A stretch of 64,000 nt of DNA from Bradyrhizobium diazoefficiens USDA 110 (GCF_000011365.1 NC_004463.1:5938001-6002000); one strand, 5' to 3'; shown: positions 45,027 to 54,032, counted from the stretch's first letter. Notes: generated by a model not told the origin, from the sequence alone. A program made the numbers and translations.

Positions 45027-45788
45027 ATGACACCTTCCAGGGCGGAAAAAAGTCTTACGATCGTCATCCCTGCGCTGAACGAGCAGGACAAGATCGCCGA
45101 CACCATCGACGGCGTATTGCCGCTCGCCCGCGAATTGCTGGACGATTTCGAGATTTTCCTGATCGACGACGGCAGCACCGATGCCACCGGCGCGATCATG
45201 AACGAATTCGCAGCCAGCGACCGGCGGATCACCGTTCATCATAACGCCGAGCGGCGGGGCGTCGGCGCCGGCTTCGAATACGCCCTGTCACGCGCGAAGT
45301 TCGATGCCATTACCCTGATCCCCGGCGATCATGCCTTCCAGAACGAAGGCATTGCCAGGATGTTCAAGGCGGTTGGCGCCGCCGACATGGTGATCACCTA
45401 TCGTGACAACCAGTCGGACCGTTCCGTCAACCGCTCGATCCAGTCGCATTCGCTGCGCTTCGTCCTGAACTGCATGTTCGGCTTCTGGCTGTCCGACTAC
45501 CACAGCATGATCGTCTACCCCGTGAAATGGCTGCGCCAGATCGCGGTCAGGGCCGACGGCTACGGCTATCAGATCTGCGCGTTGATCTCGCTGCTCCAAC
45601 TCGGCCTCACCTATGTCCAGGTCCCCGTGAGCCTGAACGCGGAGTTGAAGGGGTCATCGCGCGCGCTGCGGCTGCGCACCTATTTGGAGCTCATCGGGAC
45701 CATCGTCTCGCTGCTCCGCCGCGTTCCCATCCGGGATGTCGATCGCGATCAGGTTCCGGTTGACGCCGGACGGACCCCCGCACGCTAG
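45027..45788 (+). CDS. Family 2 glycosyltransferase, Dpm1-like
   Basis: Product of 253 residues (ATG at 45027; an in-frame GTG precedes it directly). The GT-A fold shows IVIPALNEQDKI at 12-23, DDGSTDATG at 47-55 and a metal-site motif PGDHAF at 99-104. This is the layout of polyprenyl-phosphate mannose/glucose synthases. It lacks the C-terminal membrane helices of GtrB and is closer in shape to soluble Dpm1. It would charge a polyprenyl phosphate with a sugar in the cytosol for use by a membrane transferase. Last gene before tRNA-Trp. Confidence 0.8.
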   Translation: MTPSRAEKSLTIVIPALNEQDKIADTIDGVLPLARELLDDFEIFLIDDGSTDATGAIMNEFAASDRRITVHHNAERRGVGAGFEYALSRAKFDAITLIPGDHAFQNEGIARMFKAVGAADMVITYRDNQSDRSVNRSIQSHSLRFVLNCMFGFWLSDYHSMIVYPVKWLRQIAVRADGYGYQICALISLLQLGLTYVQVPVSLNAELKGSSRALRLRTYLELIGTIVSLLRRVPIRDVDRDQVPVDAGRTPAR

Positions 45789-45887
45789 TCCCCGGCCGAG
45801 GCCCTCATCGCTGCGGGCGGCCGCGAGCGCCTGCCGGGGCAATCTTGCCCCATCCCGCCAGTATCTAGTCTAAGTGGTTGATTTCGC

Positions 45888-45963
45888 TGGCAGGAGTGGC
45901 AGGGCTCGAACCTGCGACCCCCGGTTTTGGAGACCGGTGCTCTACCAATTGAGCTACACTCCT
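45888..45963 (-). tRNA. trnW: tRNA-Trp (anticodon CCA)
   Basis: 76-base cloverleaf including an encoded CCA end. The acceptor stem pairs AGGAGTG with CACTCCT. The D-arm contains AGCTCAATTGGTAGAGC, the anticodon loop CTCCAAA carries CCA, and the T-arm contains GGTTCGAGCC. It reads on the minus strand, so its 3' end faces the sugar cluster. In many proteobacteria this gene lies directly upstream of secE, which here is 23 kb further along the same strand. Confidence 0.97.
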
Positions 45964-46113
45964 ATGGACCCTGCGTCGCCTTAGGATCACGGCCGCTTTC
46001 AAGCACAGGGGACGGCCGGATTGCAAGGGAGAAGCGCGCCCGCTTCGCTTGTTTGTGCCGCACCTTCTGGGCCACATTTCGCTCCCGACAATAATGTGCC
46101 CCCGGGAGTGACC

Positions 46114-47337
46114 ATGACCGCGACAGCCGCCCTTAGCCCCGCAACCGCGCCGAAAACACCGCCTTTGCCCGAGGCCAAGCCCGAGACACTGGGCCTGTCG
46201 CGGCCGCGCCTCCAGGCGATGTCGGACGCCTTCAAGCGTGAGATCGACAAGGGCACCGTCCCCGGAATCACCGTGCTGGTGGCCCGTCGCGGCCAGGTCG
46301 GCTGGTTCGAGGCGCTGGGCCGCCAGAGCCCGGCCGCATCAACGCCGATGGCGCTCGATTCGATCTTCCGGATCTTCTCGATGACCAAGCCGATCGTCTC
46401 CGTCGCCGTCATGGCGCTGGTCGAGGACGGCCACCTCCTGCTCGGCGATCCCGTCGCCAAGTTCATTCCGGAGTTTGCCGACCAGAAGGTCGGGATCGTC
46501 AGCGGCGGCAAGCTGGACCTGGTTCCGCCGAAGCGGCCGATGACGGTGCAGGACCTGCTCCGCCACACCTCTGGCCTCACCTACGAGCACCAGGGCGACG
46601 GGCCCGTGCACAAGATCTACCAGGACTCGCGGGTGCGCAGCCGCAAGATCACCAATGCCGAGCACGCCGCACTGGTGGCGAGCTTCCCGCTGGTCTGCCA
46701 ACCCGGCGACGAGTTCAACTACAGCCGCTCCACCGACATCCTCGGCCGCATCATCGAGGTCGTCAGCGGCAAGTCGCTCGGCACCTTCCTCGCCGAACGC
46801 GTGCTTGCGCCGCTCCAGATGGCCGAGACCGGCTTCTCGACATCCGAGGCCAATGCCGGCCGGCTCGCCGAACCGTTCGCGGCCGATCCCTGGACCGGCG
46901 ACAAGGTCGCGCTGTTCAACATGCTGGAGCAGCCGGTGATGGAATCCGGCGGCGGCGGCCTCGTCTCCACCACGATGGACTACGCCCGTTTCGCGCTGAT
47001 GTTGCGCAACGGCGGCACGCTCGACGGCAACAGGATCATCGGCCGCAAGACGCTGGAGCTGATGGCCTCCGACCACCTCGGGCCCGAGGTGAAGACCAAC
47101 GGCACCCTGCTCTCGCCCGGCCACGGCTTCGGCCTCGGCTTCGCCGTGCGCCGCGAGGCCGGAATCGCGCCCTTCCCCGGCAGCGTCGGCCAGTATTTCT
47201 GGAGCGGCATTGCGGGAACGTTCTTCTGGATCGACCCGAAGGAGGATCTGCTCGCGGTGTTCATGAGCCAGGGTCCGGGCCAGCGCGACTACACGCGCAC
47301 GCTGGTGCGGGATCTGGTTTACGCGGCGGTGGATTGA
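46114..47337 (+). CDS. Serine hydrolase of the class C β-lactamase-like family
   Basis: Product of 407 residues. The nucleophile motif SMTK is near residue 93 (FRIFSMTKPIVSVAV). A Tyr-containing motif EFNYSRSTDILG lies near 205, and a C-terminal HGFGLGFAVRR segment replaces the KTG motif. Relatives are esterases, transesterases or peptidases more often than true β-lactamases. There is no signal peptide, so it is probably cytosolic. ATG 46114 has GGGAG upstream; the open frame before it runs back to the tRNA gene. No functional link to its neighbours is visible. Confidence 0.82.
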   Translation: MTATAALSPATAPKTPPLPEAKPETLGLSRPRLQAMSDAFKREIDKGTVPGITVLVARRGQVGWFEALGRQSPAASTPMALDSIFRIFSMTKPIVSVAVMALVEDGHLLLGDPVAKFIPEFADQKVGIVSGGKLDLVPPKRPMTVQDLLRHTSGLTYEHQGDGPVHKIYQDSRVRSRKITNAEHAALVASFPLVCQPGDEFNYSRSTDILGRIIEVVSGKSLGTFLAERVLAPLQMAETGFSTSEANAGRLAEPFAADPWTGDKVALFNMLEQPVMESGGGGLVSTTMDYARFALMLRNGGTLDGNRIIGRKTLELMASDHLGPEVKTNGTLLSPGHGFGLGFAVRREAGIAPFPGSVGQYFWSGIAGTFFWIDPKEDLLAVFMSQGPGQRDYTRTLVRDLVYAAVD

Positions 47338-47346
47338 CCCGAAGGG

Positions 47347-47444
47347 TCATTCCGGGGCGATACAAAGCATCGAACGATGGTGCGCAATTGCGCACCTGAG
47401 AATCTCGAGATCCCGGGTTCGCGCTAAGCGCGCCCCGGGATGAC
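47347..47444. repeat. Palindromic intergenic repeat (family A, copy 1)
   Basis: Begins TCATTCCGGGGCG and ends GCGCCCCGGGATGACG, so the ends are inverted repeats, with an inner AGAATCTCGAGATCCCGGG segment. Related copies lie at 48257, 59444 and 61011. It sits between convergent genes and may help end both transcripts. Confidence 0.75.
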
Positions 47445-47455
47445 GCTCTATCGCG

Positions 47456-48223
47456 TCAACTGATCGTTGCGCCGCCGTCGATCACCATGGTCTGGCCGGT
47501 CATGAAGTCGCCGGCCTTCGAGCCCAGGAACACGGCCGCGCCGGCGATCTCGTCGGGGATGCCGATGCGGAGCAGCGGCGAGCGCGAGGTCGAGGCCTTC
47601 AGGTTCTCCGGATTGTCCCACAGCGCCTTGGCGAAATCGGTCTTGATCAGGCCGGGCGCGATGCAGTTCACGCGGATGTTGTGCTTGCCGTATTCGCAGG
47701 CGAGGTTGCGCGCAAGCTGCATGTCGGCGGCCTTCGAGATCGCGTAGGCGCCGAGGATGGTCGAGCCCTTGAGGCCGCCGATCGATGACACGATGATGAT
47801 CGAGCCGTCCTTGCGCTCGATCATCTGCGGCACCACCATCGAGATCAGCCAGTTGTTGGCGACGATGTTGTTGTCGAGGATCTTGCGGAACTGATCGTCG
47901 GAGATGCCGGCGAGCGGACCGTAATACGGGTTCGACGCCGCGTTGCAGACCAGCACGTCGATCTTGCCGAACGCTCGGTTGCTCTCGTCGATCAGGTTTT
48001 GCAGATTTTCCTTCGAGGAGATGTTGGCCGCGATCGCGACTGCGGTGCCCTTGTCGAACCTGTCGTTGATGCCCTTGGCTACCTGGTCGCAGACGTCGGC
48101 CTTGCGTGAGGAAATCACGACTTTGGCGCCGTGCTCGGCCATGCGTTCCGCGATCGCAAGCCCGATGCCGCGCGTCGAGCCGGTGATGACGGCAACTTTC
48201 CCCTTCATGTCGAACAAGGTCAT
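47456..48223 (-). CDS. Short-chain dehydrogenase/reductase
   Basis: Classical SDR of 255 residues. The NAD(P) motif TGSTRGIGLAIAERM lies at 14-28. NAASNPYYG stands for the NNAG motif, and the catalytic Ser is in IIIVSSIGG. Tyr and Lys are in YAISKAAD near residues 159-163. The C-terminal FLGSKAGDFMTGQTMVIDGG is typical of 3-oxoacyl-ACP reductase-like and sugar/alcohol dehydrogenases. The substrate is not known. It is followed by a repeat element and lies upstream of no obvious partner, so it is probably monocistronic. Confidence 0.87.
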   Translation of the reverse strand: MTLFDMKGKVAVITGSTRGIGLAIAERMAEHGAKVVISSRKADVCDQVAKGINDRFDKGTAVAIAANISSKENLQNLIDESNRAFGKIDVLVCNAASNPYYGPLAGISDDQFRKILDNNIVANNWLISMVVPQMIERKDGSIIIVSSIGGLKGSTILGAYAISKAADMQLARNLACEYGKHNIRVNCIAPGLIKTDFAKALWDNPENLKASTSRSPLLRIGIPDEIAGAAVFLGSKAGDFMTGQTMVIDGGATIS

Positions 48224-48256
48224 GTTTCTCTCCCAGATTGATTTACGTATTCAGTG

Positions 48257-48357
48257 TCGTTCCGAGGCGATACGAAGCATCGAACTATGGTGCGCGGTTG
48301 CGCACCTGAGAATCTCGAGATTCCGGGTCCGGTCCTGCGGACCGTCCCGGAATGACA
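48257..48357. repeat. Palindromic intergenic repeat (family A, copy 2)
   Basis: Starts TCGTTCCGAGGCGATACG and ends GTCCCGGAATGACA. It shares with copy 1 the inner run GTTGCGCACCTGAGAATC, so these two copies are sisters. It ends six bases before the stop codon of the histidine phosphatase gene. Confidence 0.75.
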
Positions 48358-48363
48358 GCTTGC

Positions 48364-49062
48364 TCAGGCGAGCTTCTTGACTTCCGGCCCCGCCAGTTGA
48401 TGCATCGCCGCGTGCGCATCATCCGCGATCCACGGCTGCTGATTGACCATCGGCAGCCGCCAGACCGTGCGCTCGGGACTCGCAAAATAGTCGAGCCGCG
48501 TGACCGAGCAATTGTCGATGTCGAACGACAGCCCCCGCTCCGGTTGGCCGTCGAGCGCGAGTCCCAGCGCGGCCTTGATGGTGCCGCCATGCGCGACCGC
48601 GATGATGTCCAGCCCCGCCGCCTCGCTGTTGATCCGCTCGATGGTGCGGCGCGTGCGGCTGTAGAGATCCATGAAGCTTTCGCCGCCGGGCGCGGGCTCA
48701 TTGATGTCGGCGAACCAGCTCGTGCCCACCGGACGGCTGGCGATGAACTGGGCGCGGTTCATGCCCTGCCAGCGGCCGAGATTCTGCTCGGCGAGGTCCG
48801 CTTCCCACGTCATGGATGCAGGCCTTGGAAAGCCGGCCGCCCAGATCGCTTCGGCCGTTTGATGCGTCCGCATCAGATTGCTCGAATACCAGACCGCCTT
48901 GCGTGGCAGCACCTTGGCGACAGCATTGAACACGTAGGTATCGCTGGTGTCGCAGGCGATGTCGCTCTGACCGTAGATATTGCCGCCGTCATTGCGCACC
49001 GGCGCGTGACGGACCCACCACCACCGTGTCGTGACCACATTCGGCTTGTCTGCGCCTGCCAT
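48364..49062 (-). CDS. Histidine phosphatase family protein
   Basis: Product of 232 residues from the ATG at 49062 (MAGADKPNVVTTRWWW). The catalytic motif WVRHAPV lies near residues 15-21, and the second histidine is in IAVAHGGTIKAAL near 143-155. This is the phosphoglycerate mutase/phosphatase superfamily. The GNIYGQSDIACD segment recalls α-ribazole phosphatase-like members, but no cobalamin genes are near. The open frame upstream would add 38 residues without resemblance to the family. Divergent from the SDR gene at 49196. Confidence 0.83.
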   Translation of the reverse strand: MAGADKPNVVTTRWWWVRHAPVRNDGGNIYGQSDIACDTSDTYVFNAVAKVLPRKAVWYSSNLMRTHQTAEAIWAAGFPRPASMTWEADLAEQNLGRWQGMNRAQFIASRPVGTSWFADINEPAPGGESFMDLYSRTRRTIERINSEAAGLDIIAVAHGGTIKAALGLALDGQPERGLSFDIDNCSVTRLDYFASPERTVWRLPMVNQQPWIADDAHAAMHQLAGPEVKKLA

Positions 49063-49195
49063 CGAAACCCTTCCATCCCGTGTGATGTCGCTGTACGTCA
49101 GGTGTGAACGTGTCTCAAGACACTTTACCGTTTGAAATCTTGTTTGAAATTCCGTCGCGCGGCAAGCGTCGCGCACGCGTCAAAGGGAGAAACGC

Positions 49196-49981
49196 ATGGG
49201 CCGTCTGCAAGGCAAATCCGTCATCATCACCGGCGCCGGCAGCGGCATCGGTCGCGCCGCTGCGCTGCTTTTCACCAGGGAAGGCGCCAGGCTGATTGCG
49301 GTCGATCGCACCGAGGCGATGAAGGAGACCGTCGAGGAGGTGAAGAAGGCCGGCGGTGTCGCGGAAGCGATGGTCGCGGATGCGGGTTCCGAGAAGGACG
49401 TGATCGCCGTCATCGACAGGGCGGTGAAGACGCACGGCCGGCTCGACGTGATCTGGGCCAATGCCGGCGTCTCCGGCGGGCTCATCCCGCTCGGCGAACA
49501 AACCGTGGAACACTGGCAGGAGGTGCTGCGCGTCAACCTGATCGGTCCGTTCCTCGCGGTGAAGCACGCGATGCCGCACATGGTGAAGCAGCAGTCCGGC
49601 GCAATCGTGCTGACGGCGTCGGTCGCCGGCCTCAAGGCCGGCGCCAGCGGTCATCCCTATGCCGCGAGCAAGGCCGGCGTGATCAGCCTGGTGCAGACCA
49701 CGGCCTATTCGCTCTCCGGCACCGGCGTGCGCATCAACGCGGTCTGCCCCGGCCTGATCGAAACCGGCATGACGAAACCGATCTTCGACCGCGCCAAGGA
49801 GCGCGGCACCGCCGACAAGATCGGCCAGCTCAACCCGCTGAAGCGCCCCGGCCAGCCGCACGAGCTCGCGGCGATGGGATTGTTCCTGGCCAGCGACGAA
49901 GCCTCGTATGTCAACGGCCAGGCGTTCCCGGTGGACGGCGGTCTGACGGCATCGATGCCGTATGCGGGCAAGCCGGTTTAG
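49196..49981 (+). CDS. Short-chain dehydrogenase/reductase
   Basis: Classical SDR of 261 residues with GAGSGIGRAAALLF at 13-26, WANAGVSGG, the catalytic Ser in VLTASVAGL, and Tyr/Lys in YAASKAGV near 156-160. The C-terminal ASDEASYVNGQAFPVDGG is standard. It is a distant paralogue of the SDR at 47456. Substrate unknown; probably an alcohol or 3-hydroxyacyl compound. A strong terminator follows 20 bases after the stop. Confidence 0.88.
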   Translation: MGRLQGKSVIITGAGSGIGRAAALLFTREGARLIAVDRTEAMKETVEEVKKAGGVAEAMVADAGSEKDVIAVIDRAVKTHGRLDVIWANAGVSGGLIPLGEQTVEHWQEVLRVNLIGPFLAVKHAMPHMVKQQSGAIVLTASVAGLKAGASGHPYAASKAGVISLVQTTAYSLSGTGVRINAVCPGLIETGMTKPIFDRAKERGTADKIGQLNPLKRPGQPHELAAMGLFLASDEASYVNGQAFPVDGGLTASMPYAGKPV

Positions 49982-50000
49982 CAAAGTCGTTCTCTACGTT

Positions 50001-50030
50001 GAAAATGGCCGGGCGAGCCCGGCCATTTTC
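50001..50030 (+). terminator. Intrinsic terminator after the SDR gene
   Basis: GAAAATGGCCGGG / CCCGGCCATTTTC pair perfectly over 13 bases around a CGAG loop. The A-run and T-run at the ends make it usable in both directions. It begins 20 bases after the stop codon at 49981. Confidence 0.85.
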
Positions 50031-50881
50031 GGACCGGCGTTTTGCGCGAGACCGCGGCAACACCCTCGCTGTCGTCCTGGCGAAAGCCAGGACCCATAGC
50101 CGCCGAACTTGGTTGCTGCGAACGCTGGTGGCCACATCGCGCTTCGGCAACGCCGACCGGGGTGCGGAGGGATTCTGGATTGCTTCGCTGCGCTCGCAAT
50201 GACGGAGTGTGGGAGACGGCGTCGCTCTTTCAACTCGCATTCCCATCGCAGACACACCTTCACCCTCTCGCGGCTTGTTTCGCCCGAGCTTTGCTTCGTC
50301 ACCTCACCCTCGGATGAAAGAGGGCGCAGGGAAGGCCGGGAGCCGGCTGGCTCCTACTGACCGCCATGCGAGAAGCGGATTGCGCTACGATGCACAGCGG
50401 GTAACAGGGCAACCGGAGACATCCCGGCCTTCCCTGCGCAGTGGTTGGAACGGCTTATGTCGTGCTCTCCCCGGGGAGCGATGCACTATTGCCCCCGTCG
50501 CCCTGCGGATGGCTGACGCGCGCGGTCCGGTCGGGCCGCACACATCACCGCAGGACTTGGCGCACAGACCCCGGGCGCCAGGACGACACGATTTGGCCGT
50601 ACGCCGATCACACCGGTCGTGCGCGCGATGGTTTCGCTCACGGCTCTCCGCCCTGCGATGCCTTTCGCGCCGATGTGACCCACGTCCACCGCCGCCCGGC
50701 CCGCGTTCGTGACGATCGCGATACGCCCCTCTTCCCTGGGCCGGAGTGAGCGCACTATCCGCCAATTCCGAATTTCGGTAAAGTGGAATCTTTTCGACGG
50801 TGCGCGTTGACCGGCACCTTGCGTGTCTTGCCCGACGGGCAACGCAAGGTCTTGTGGCCCGGTTGGCGCCGGCGGCCCGCC
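50031..50881. repeat. Repeat-rich intergenic region
   Basis: About 850 bases with no supported gene. It holds a family B repeat (50171-50205, GCTTCGCTGCGCTCGCAATG) and then a longer GC-rich block (about 50310-50750) with many open frames on both strands. From memory, this block resembles a multi-copy intergenic sequence of Bradyrhizobium genomes that is often mis-annotated as small proteins. I could not verify copy number here. The last ~130 bases lie 3' of the AraC-type regulator gene. Confidence 0.5.
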
Positions 50882-51880
50882 TTATTCCGGTGGAATCGTC
50901 CCGGCCTGCTCGCGCAGCGATTTCGGCGTGACGTTATAGGCGGCGCGAAACGCGCGGTAGAAGCTCGAGACGTCGAGAAAGCCGCAGTGGAATGCAATGT
51001 CCGCGACCGACAGATCGGCGTAGACGGGATCGAGCAGATGGACGCGGGCCCGCCGCAGCCGCGCCGCCATCACCACCTGCGAGAAGCTCTCGCCGGCCTT
51101 CGCCAGCATGTGCTGCACGGTGCGCGAGGGCATGCCGAGCCGCCGCGCCACCCGCTCGAGGCTGACCTCGGGATCGAACGCCTGCTTGCTGATCGTCTGC
51201 CGAACCAAGGCGAGCCGCGCGCGGTAGACGGCCTCCTCACCGTCCACTCCCTGCACGCCGTCCCTGGCGCCGAGCCAGCGGCCAGTGAGCTTGATCAGGT
51301 GCTGCGTCGCCTCCGCGGCGCCGCCTTCGTCCAGCCCCGCCCCGTTCGCGATCAACAGCCGCGCATAACCGGTCAGGAGCTGATAGTCGGCACCGGTGCA
51401 ATCGAGCGGGCGGCAGGCCAGGTCGACCGGGGACAGGCCCCACTCCCTGAAGATCGCGTTCGGCAATTTCAGGCTGATGCAATGGCCGTTGTTCGGGGCA
51501 ATGGCCTGTGTGCTCGCGTCCAGTACGAGCAGCCCCGCCTGTCCCGGCTGGACATCGATCTCGCGCCCGAACTGGCGGCCGATATGAGTTGTCGCGCCGA
51601 TGTTGAAGCTCAGATAGACATGGTCCTCGTCGTCGCGGTTGATGTGCTTTTTGGTCCGCGCGCCGATAAAGGAGGAGCTGAACATCTCGCCGAGCGCGAC
51701 CGTCTCGGTCATGAGGAATTTGTGCGTCCCGATGATGCGGGCGTCCCCCTCGGAAAACCCCATGTCCATGCCGGTGACGATCTGCTCGAAACACTCGGCC
51801 CACACGCGAGCGCGAATGGCGGGATCGGTAACGCCGTCAAGCACAGTCGTATCGAAAATCAGGCTCTGAAAGACCGACAT
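50882..51880 (-). CDS. AraC-family transcriptional regulator
   Basis: Product of 332 residues from the ATG at 51880, preceded by a G-rich ribosome-binding stretch (GGGGCGGGGGG). The N-terminal ~200 residues form a sensor domain of the AraC_binding_2 kind, with GQAGLLVLDASTQ and HCISLKLPNAIFREWG. The C-terminal ~100 residues hold two helix-turn-helix motifs: SLERVARRLGMPSRTVQHML and ADIAFHCGFLDVSSFYRAF. It is divergent from the adhesin gene with a 252-base spacer, so it may control that gene, itself, or both. The effector is unknown. Confidence 0.87.
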   Translation of the reverse strand: MSVFQSLIFDTTVLDGVTDPAIRARVWAECFEQIVTGMDMGFSEGDARIIGTHKFLMTETVALGEMFSSSFIGARTKKHINRDDEDHVYLSFNIGATTHIGRQFGREIDVQPGQAGLLVLDASTQAIAPNNGHCISLKLPNAIFREWGLSPVDLACRPLDCTGADYQLLTGYARLLIANGAGLDEGGAAEATQHLIKLTGRWLGARDGVQGVDGEEAVYRARLALVRQTISKQAFDPEVSLERVARRLGMPSRTVQHMLAKAGESFSQVVMAARLRRARVHLLDPVYADLSVADIAFHCGFLDVSSFYRAFRAAYNVTPKSLREQAGTIPPE

Positions 51881-52132
51881 CCCCCCGCCCCACAGTTGCA
51901 AACGAAAAAATAACACGGAAGAAGAAGAACGGCGCATCTTCCGGCAATAATTTGCAATAGACGCAATGTGGTTGCGTGCCAAGCGGTAGAGGCGGACCGG
52001 CCGGGGCGATAATTTCGTCAGCCACAAATCATTGCAGTTGCAGGCTTCGGCCCGATGCAGCGCGCCATTCGCATCGCGATAGCGTGCCGCAACGAGGACG
52101 ACGCCTCTGCTGCGGGCATGGGCGAGAGCGAC

Positions 52133-54032
52133 ATGATGTTGAATTGGGCGGGGCTGACAGCGTATCGATCAACCGAGGATCGCAGGTGGCGCGCGTCCAA
52201 TGCCCGAGGCCGATCCTGCCCGGTCCGCATTGTGCGCCTGGTCGCGGTCTTTGCTTTGTCGGCGCTTTGTCTGCTGTCCGGAAAACGGCCGGCGACAGCG
52301 CAGTTCGTCTGCGCCACGTCCGGCGGTGCGACGATGGGAGCCTCCGCGGGCGGTCTCGCCAGCACCAACTTCGCCTGTGGACCGAACGCCAACGCCTTTG
52401 GCCTCGTTAGCGCCAATTTCGCCGCCGGCGTCAACTCCGACGCCAGCGGAGACGCCAGCTCGAACTTCGCCGCGGGCGTGAATGCAAGCGCGACCGGCGA
52501 CAACAGCAACAACGTCGCAATCGGCAACGGCGCCAGCGCCGCCGGCGATACCGGCGCGAACGTGGCGACCGGCTTCGGCGCCAACGCCGCCGGAATCGGC
52601 GGAAAGAACGTCGCCACGGGCGACCATGCAAATGCCAGCGGCAACAATGCGACCAACATCGCAATCGGCGTGAACGCCGCCGCCAATGGCAACAACATGA
52701 GCAATACGGCCGTGGGCTCCAATTCAATCGCCACCGGCACGAATTCGTCGGCGTTCGGCGCCAATGCCCACGCGTTTGGCAGTCAGAGCAGCGCATTCGG
52801 ACTCGGCAACACCGCCAACGGCGGCAACAGTGCCGCGCTCGGCACCAACAACACCGCCACCGGCAACAACAGCGCCGCCGTAGGCTCGACCAACGCCGTC
52901 AACGGCGACGGCAGTGCGGGCCTTCGGCTCCGGCAACGCCATCAACGGCACCAACTACGCGGCCGTCGGCTCCAACAACGTCGTCGCCGGCAACAACGGC
53001 GCGGTTGTCGGCTCCGGCAACGGCGTCACCGGCGACAACACCGCGGCCTTCGGCTCCAGTATCGGCATCGCCGGCGGCAACAACGCGGCTGTCGGCTCCT
53101 TCAGCACCGTCACCGGCAGCAACAGCGCGGCTGTTGGCTCCTTCAACAACGTCAGCGGCAATAACAGCGGCGCCTTTGGCACCGGACAGAACATCCGCGG
53201 TAACGGCACGTTCGCCATCGGCGATCCCAACATCGTCAACGGCAACAACAGTTTGGTGTTCGGCGACAACAACACGGTGAACGGGTCCAATGTGGCGGGT
53301 CGCGGCGACAACATCCAGCTGGTCGGCTCGAACAACACCATTGCGGCAACGTCCAGCGCCGCCGGCTCATCCGTGTTCGGCAGCGGCAACACCGTCAACG
53401 CCACCAATGCCGTGGTGATGGGCAACAACAGCACCGTCTCCGGCGCGTCCTCTGTCGCGATCGGCAATGGCACGGCCGTTACCGGCATCAACGCGATCGC
53501 GATGGGCACCGGCGCCGGCGCGAATTTCGACAACTCGGTCGCGATCGGCAGCGGCGCGACCACGACGCGCGCCAACCAGGTCGCAGTCGGCACCGCCAGC
53601 AGCACCTACACGATGAGCGGCATCACCTCGGCTGCGAGCAAGGCGGCGCAGTCCGGACCGACCCAGCTCGTCACATCGGACGCGGCCGGCAATCTGGCGA
53701 CCACCTCGCTGGCTGGCCTCGGACTTGCCTCCGCCGGCGACATCAACGGAATCAACTCCCAACTGGCCGCCCTCAACGGCCGCGTCGACAACCTGACACG
53801 GGAGTCGCGCGGCGGCGTGGCGTTGGCGCTCGCGGCGTCCAGCCTGCAATTCGATCCTCGCCCCGGCAAGATCTCGGTCTCCGGCGGCTTCGGCAATTTC
53901 CAGGGACAATCCGGCCTCGCGGTCGGCCTCGGCTATTCCTATTCGGACGCCATGCGCTTCAACGCGGCGTTCACGGCCGCACAGCAAGGCGCCATCGGCG
54001 TCAGGGCCGGCGCGTCGTGGACGCTGAACTGA
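52133..54032 (+). pseudogene. Trimeric autotransporter adhesin (YadA/Hia type) with a one-base frameshift
   Basis: The frame starting at ATG 52133 encodes a long signal peptide ending near PATAQ, then tandem ~14-residue head repeats of the form NSAAVG-x-x-N-x-(A/V)-x-G-x-N. It breaks at a GGG run (52918-52920). Removing one G joins it exactly to the next frame, which carries on the repeats and ends with a short stalk and a YadA-type β-barrel anchor (LALAASSLQFDPRPGKISVS to the terminal ASWTLN). The repaired protein would be 632 residues. As given, the signal peptide and anchor are in different frames, so no surface adhesin can form. The cause could be real decay, slippage or a sequencing error. 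Confidence 0.82.

Noticed and set aside
23336..45788. The cluster as the bradyrhizose (bicyclic O-antigen sugar) pathway
   Set aside because: Bradyrhizose contains an inositol-like ring and needs a ring-closing enzyme. No inositol-phosphate synthase or dehydroquinate synthase-like cyclase is present, and aminotransferases would be unexplained.
22978..45963. A tRNA-Trp attachment site duplication near secE
   Set aside because: I compared the last ~25 bases of the tRNA with 22978-23335 by eye and found only an eight-base match. No integrase is present. An alignment could still reveal a decayed copy.
46114..47337. A true class C β-lactamase
   Set aside because: There is no signal peptide and no KTG motif; the HGFG segment and overall length point to the esterase-like branch.
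50385..50765. A 126-codon minus-strand open frame rich in Arg, Gly and His
   Set aside because: It lies in the repeat block, has no fold-like pattern and overlaps equally long frames on the other strand.
52918..52920. Phase-variable or programmed frameshifting in the adhesin
   Set aside because: The tract is only three G's with no adjacent slippery heptamer or obvious stimulatory structure. A simple one-base insertion or sequencing error explains it better.
52133..54032. CRISPR or other DNA repeat array in the adhesin region
   Set aside because: The repetition is at protein level (about 42-base periodic codons with varied sequence), without conserved repeat-spacer structure. No CRISPR array was seen anywhere in the window.
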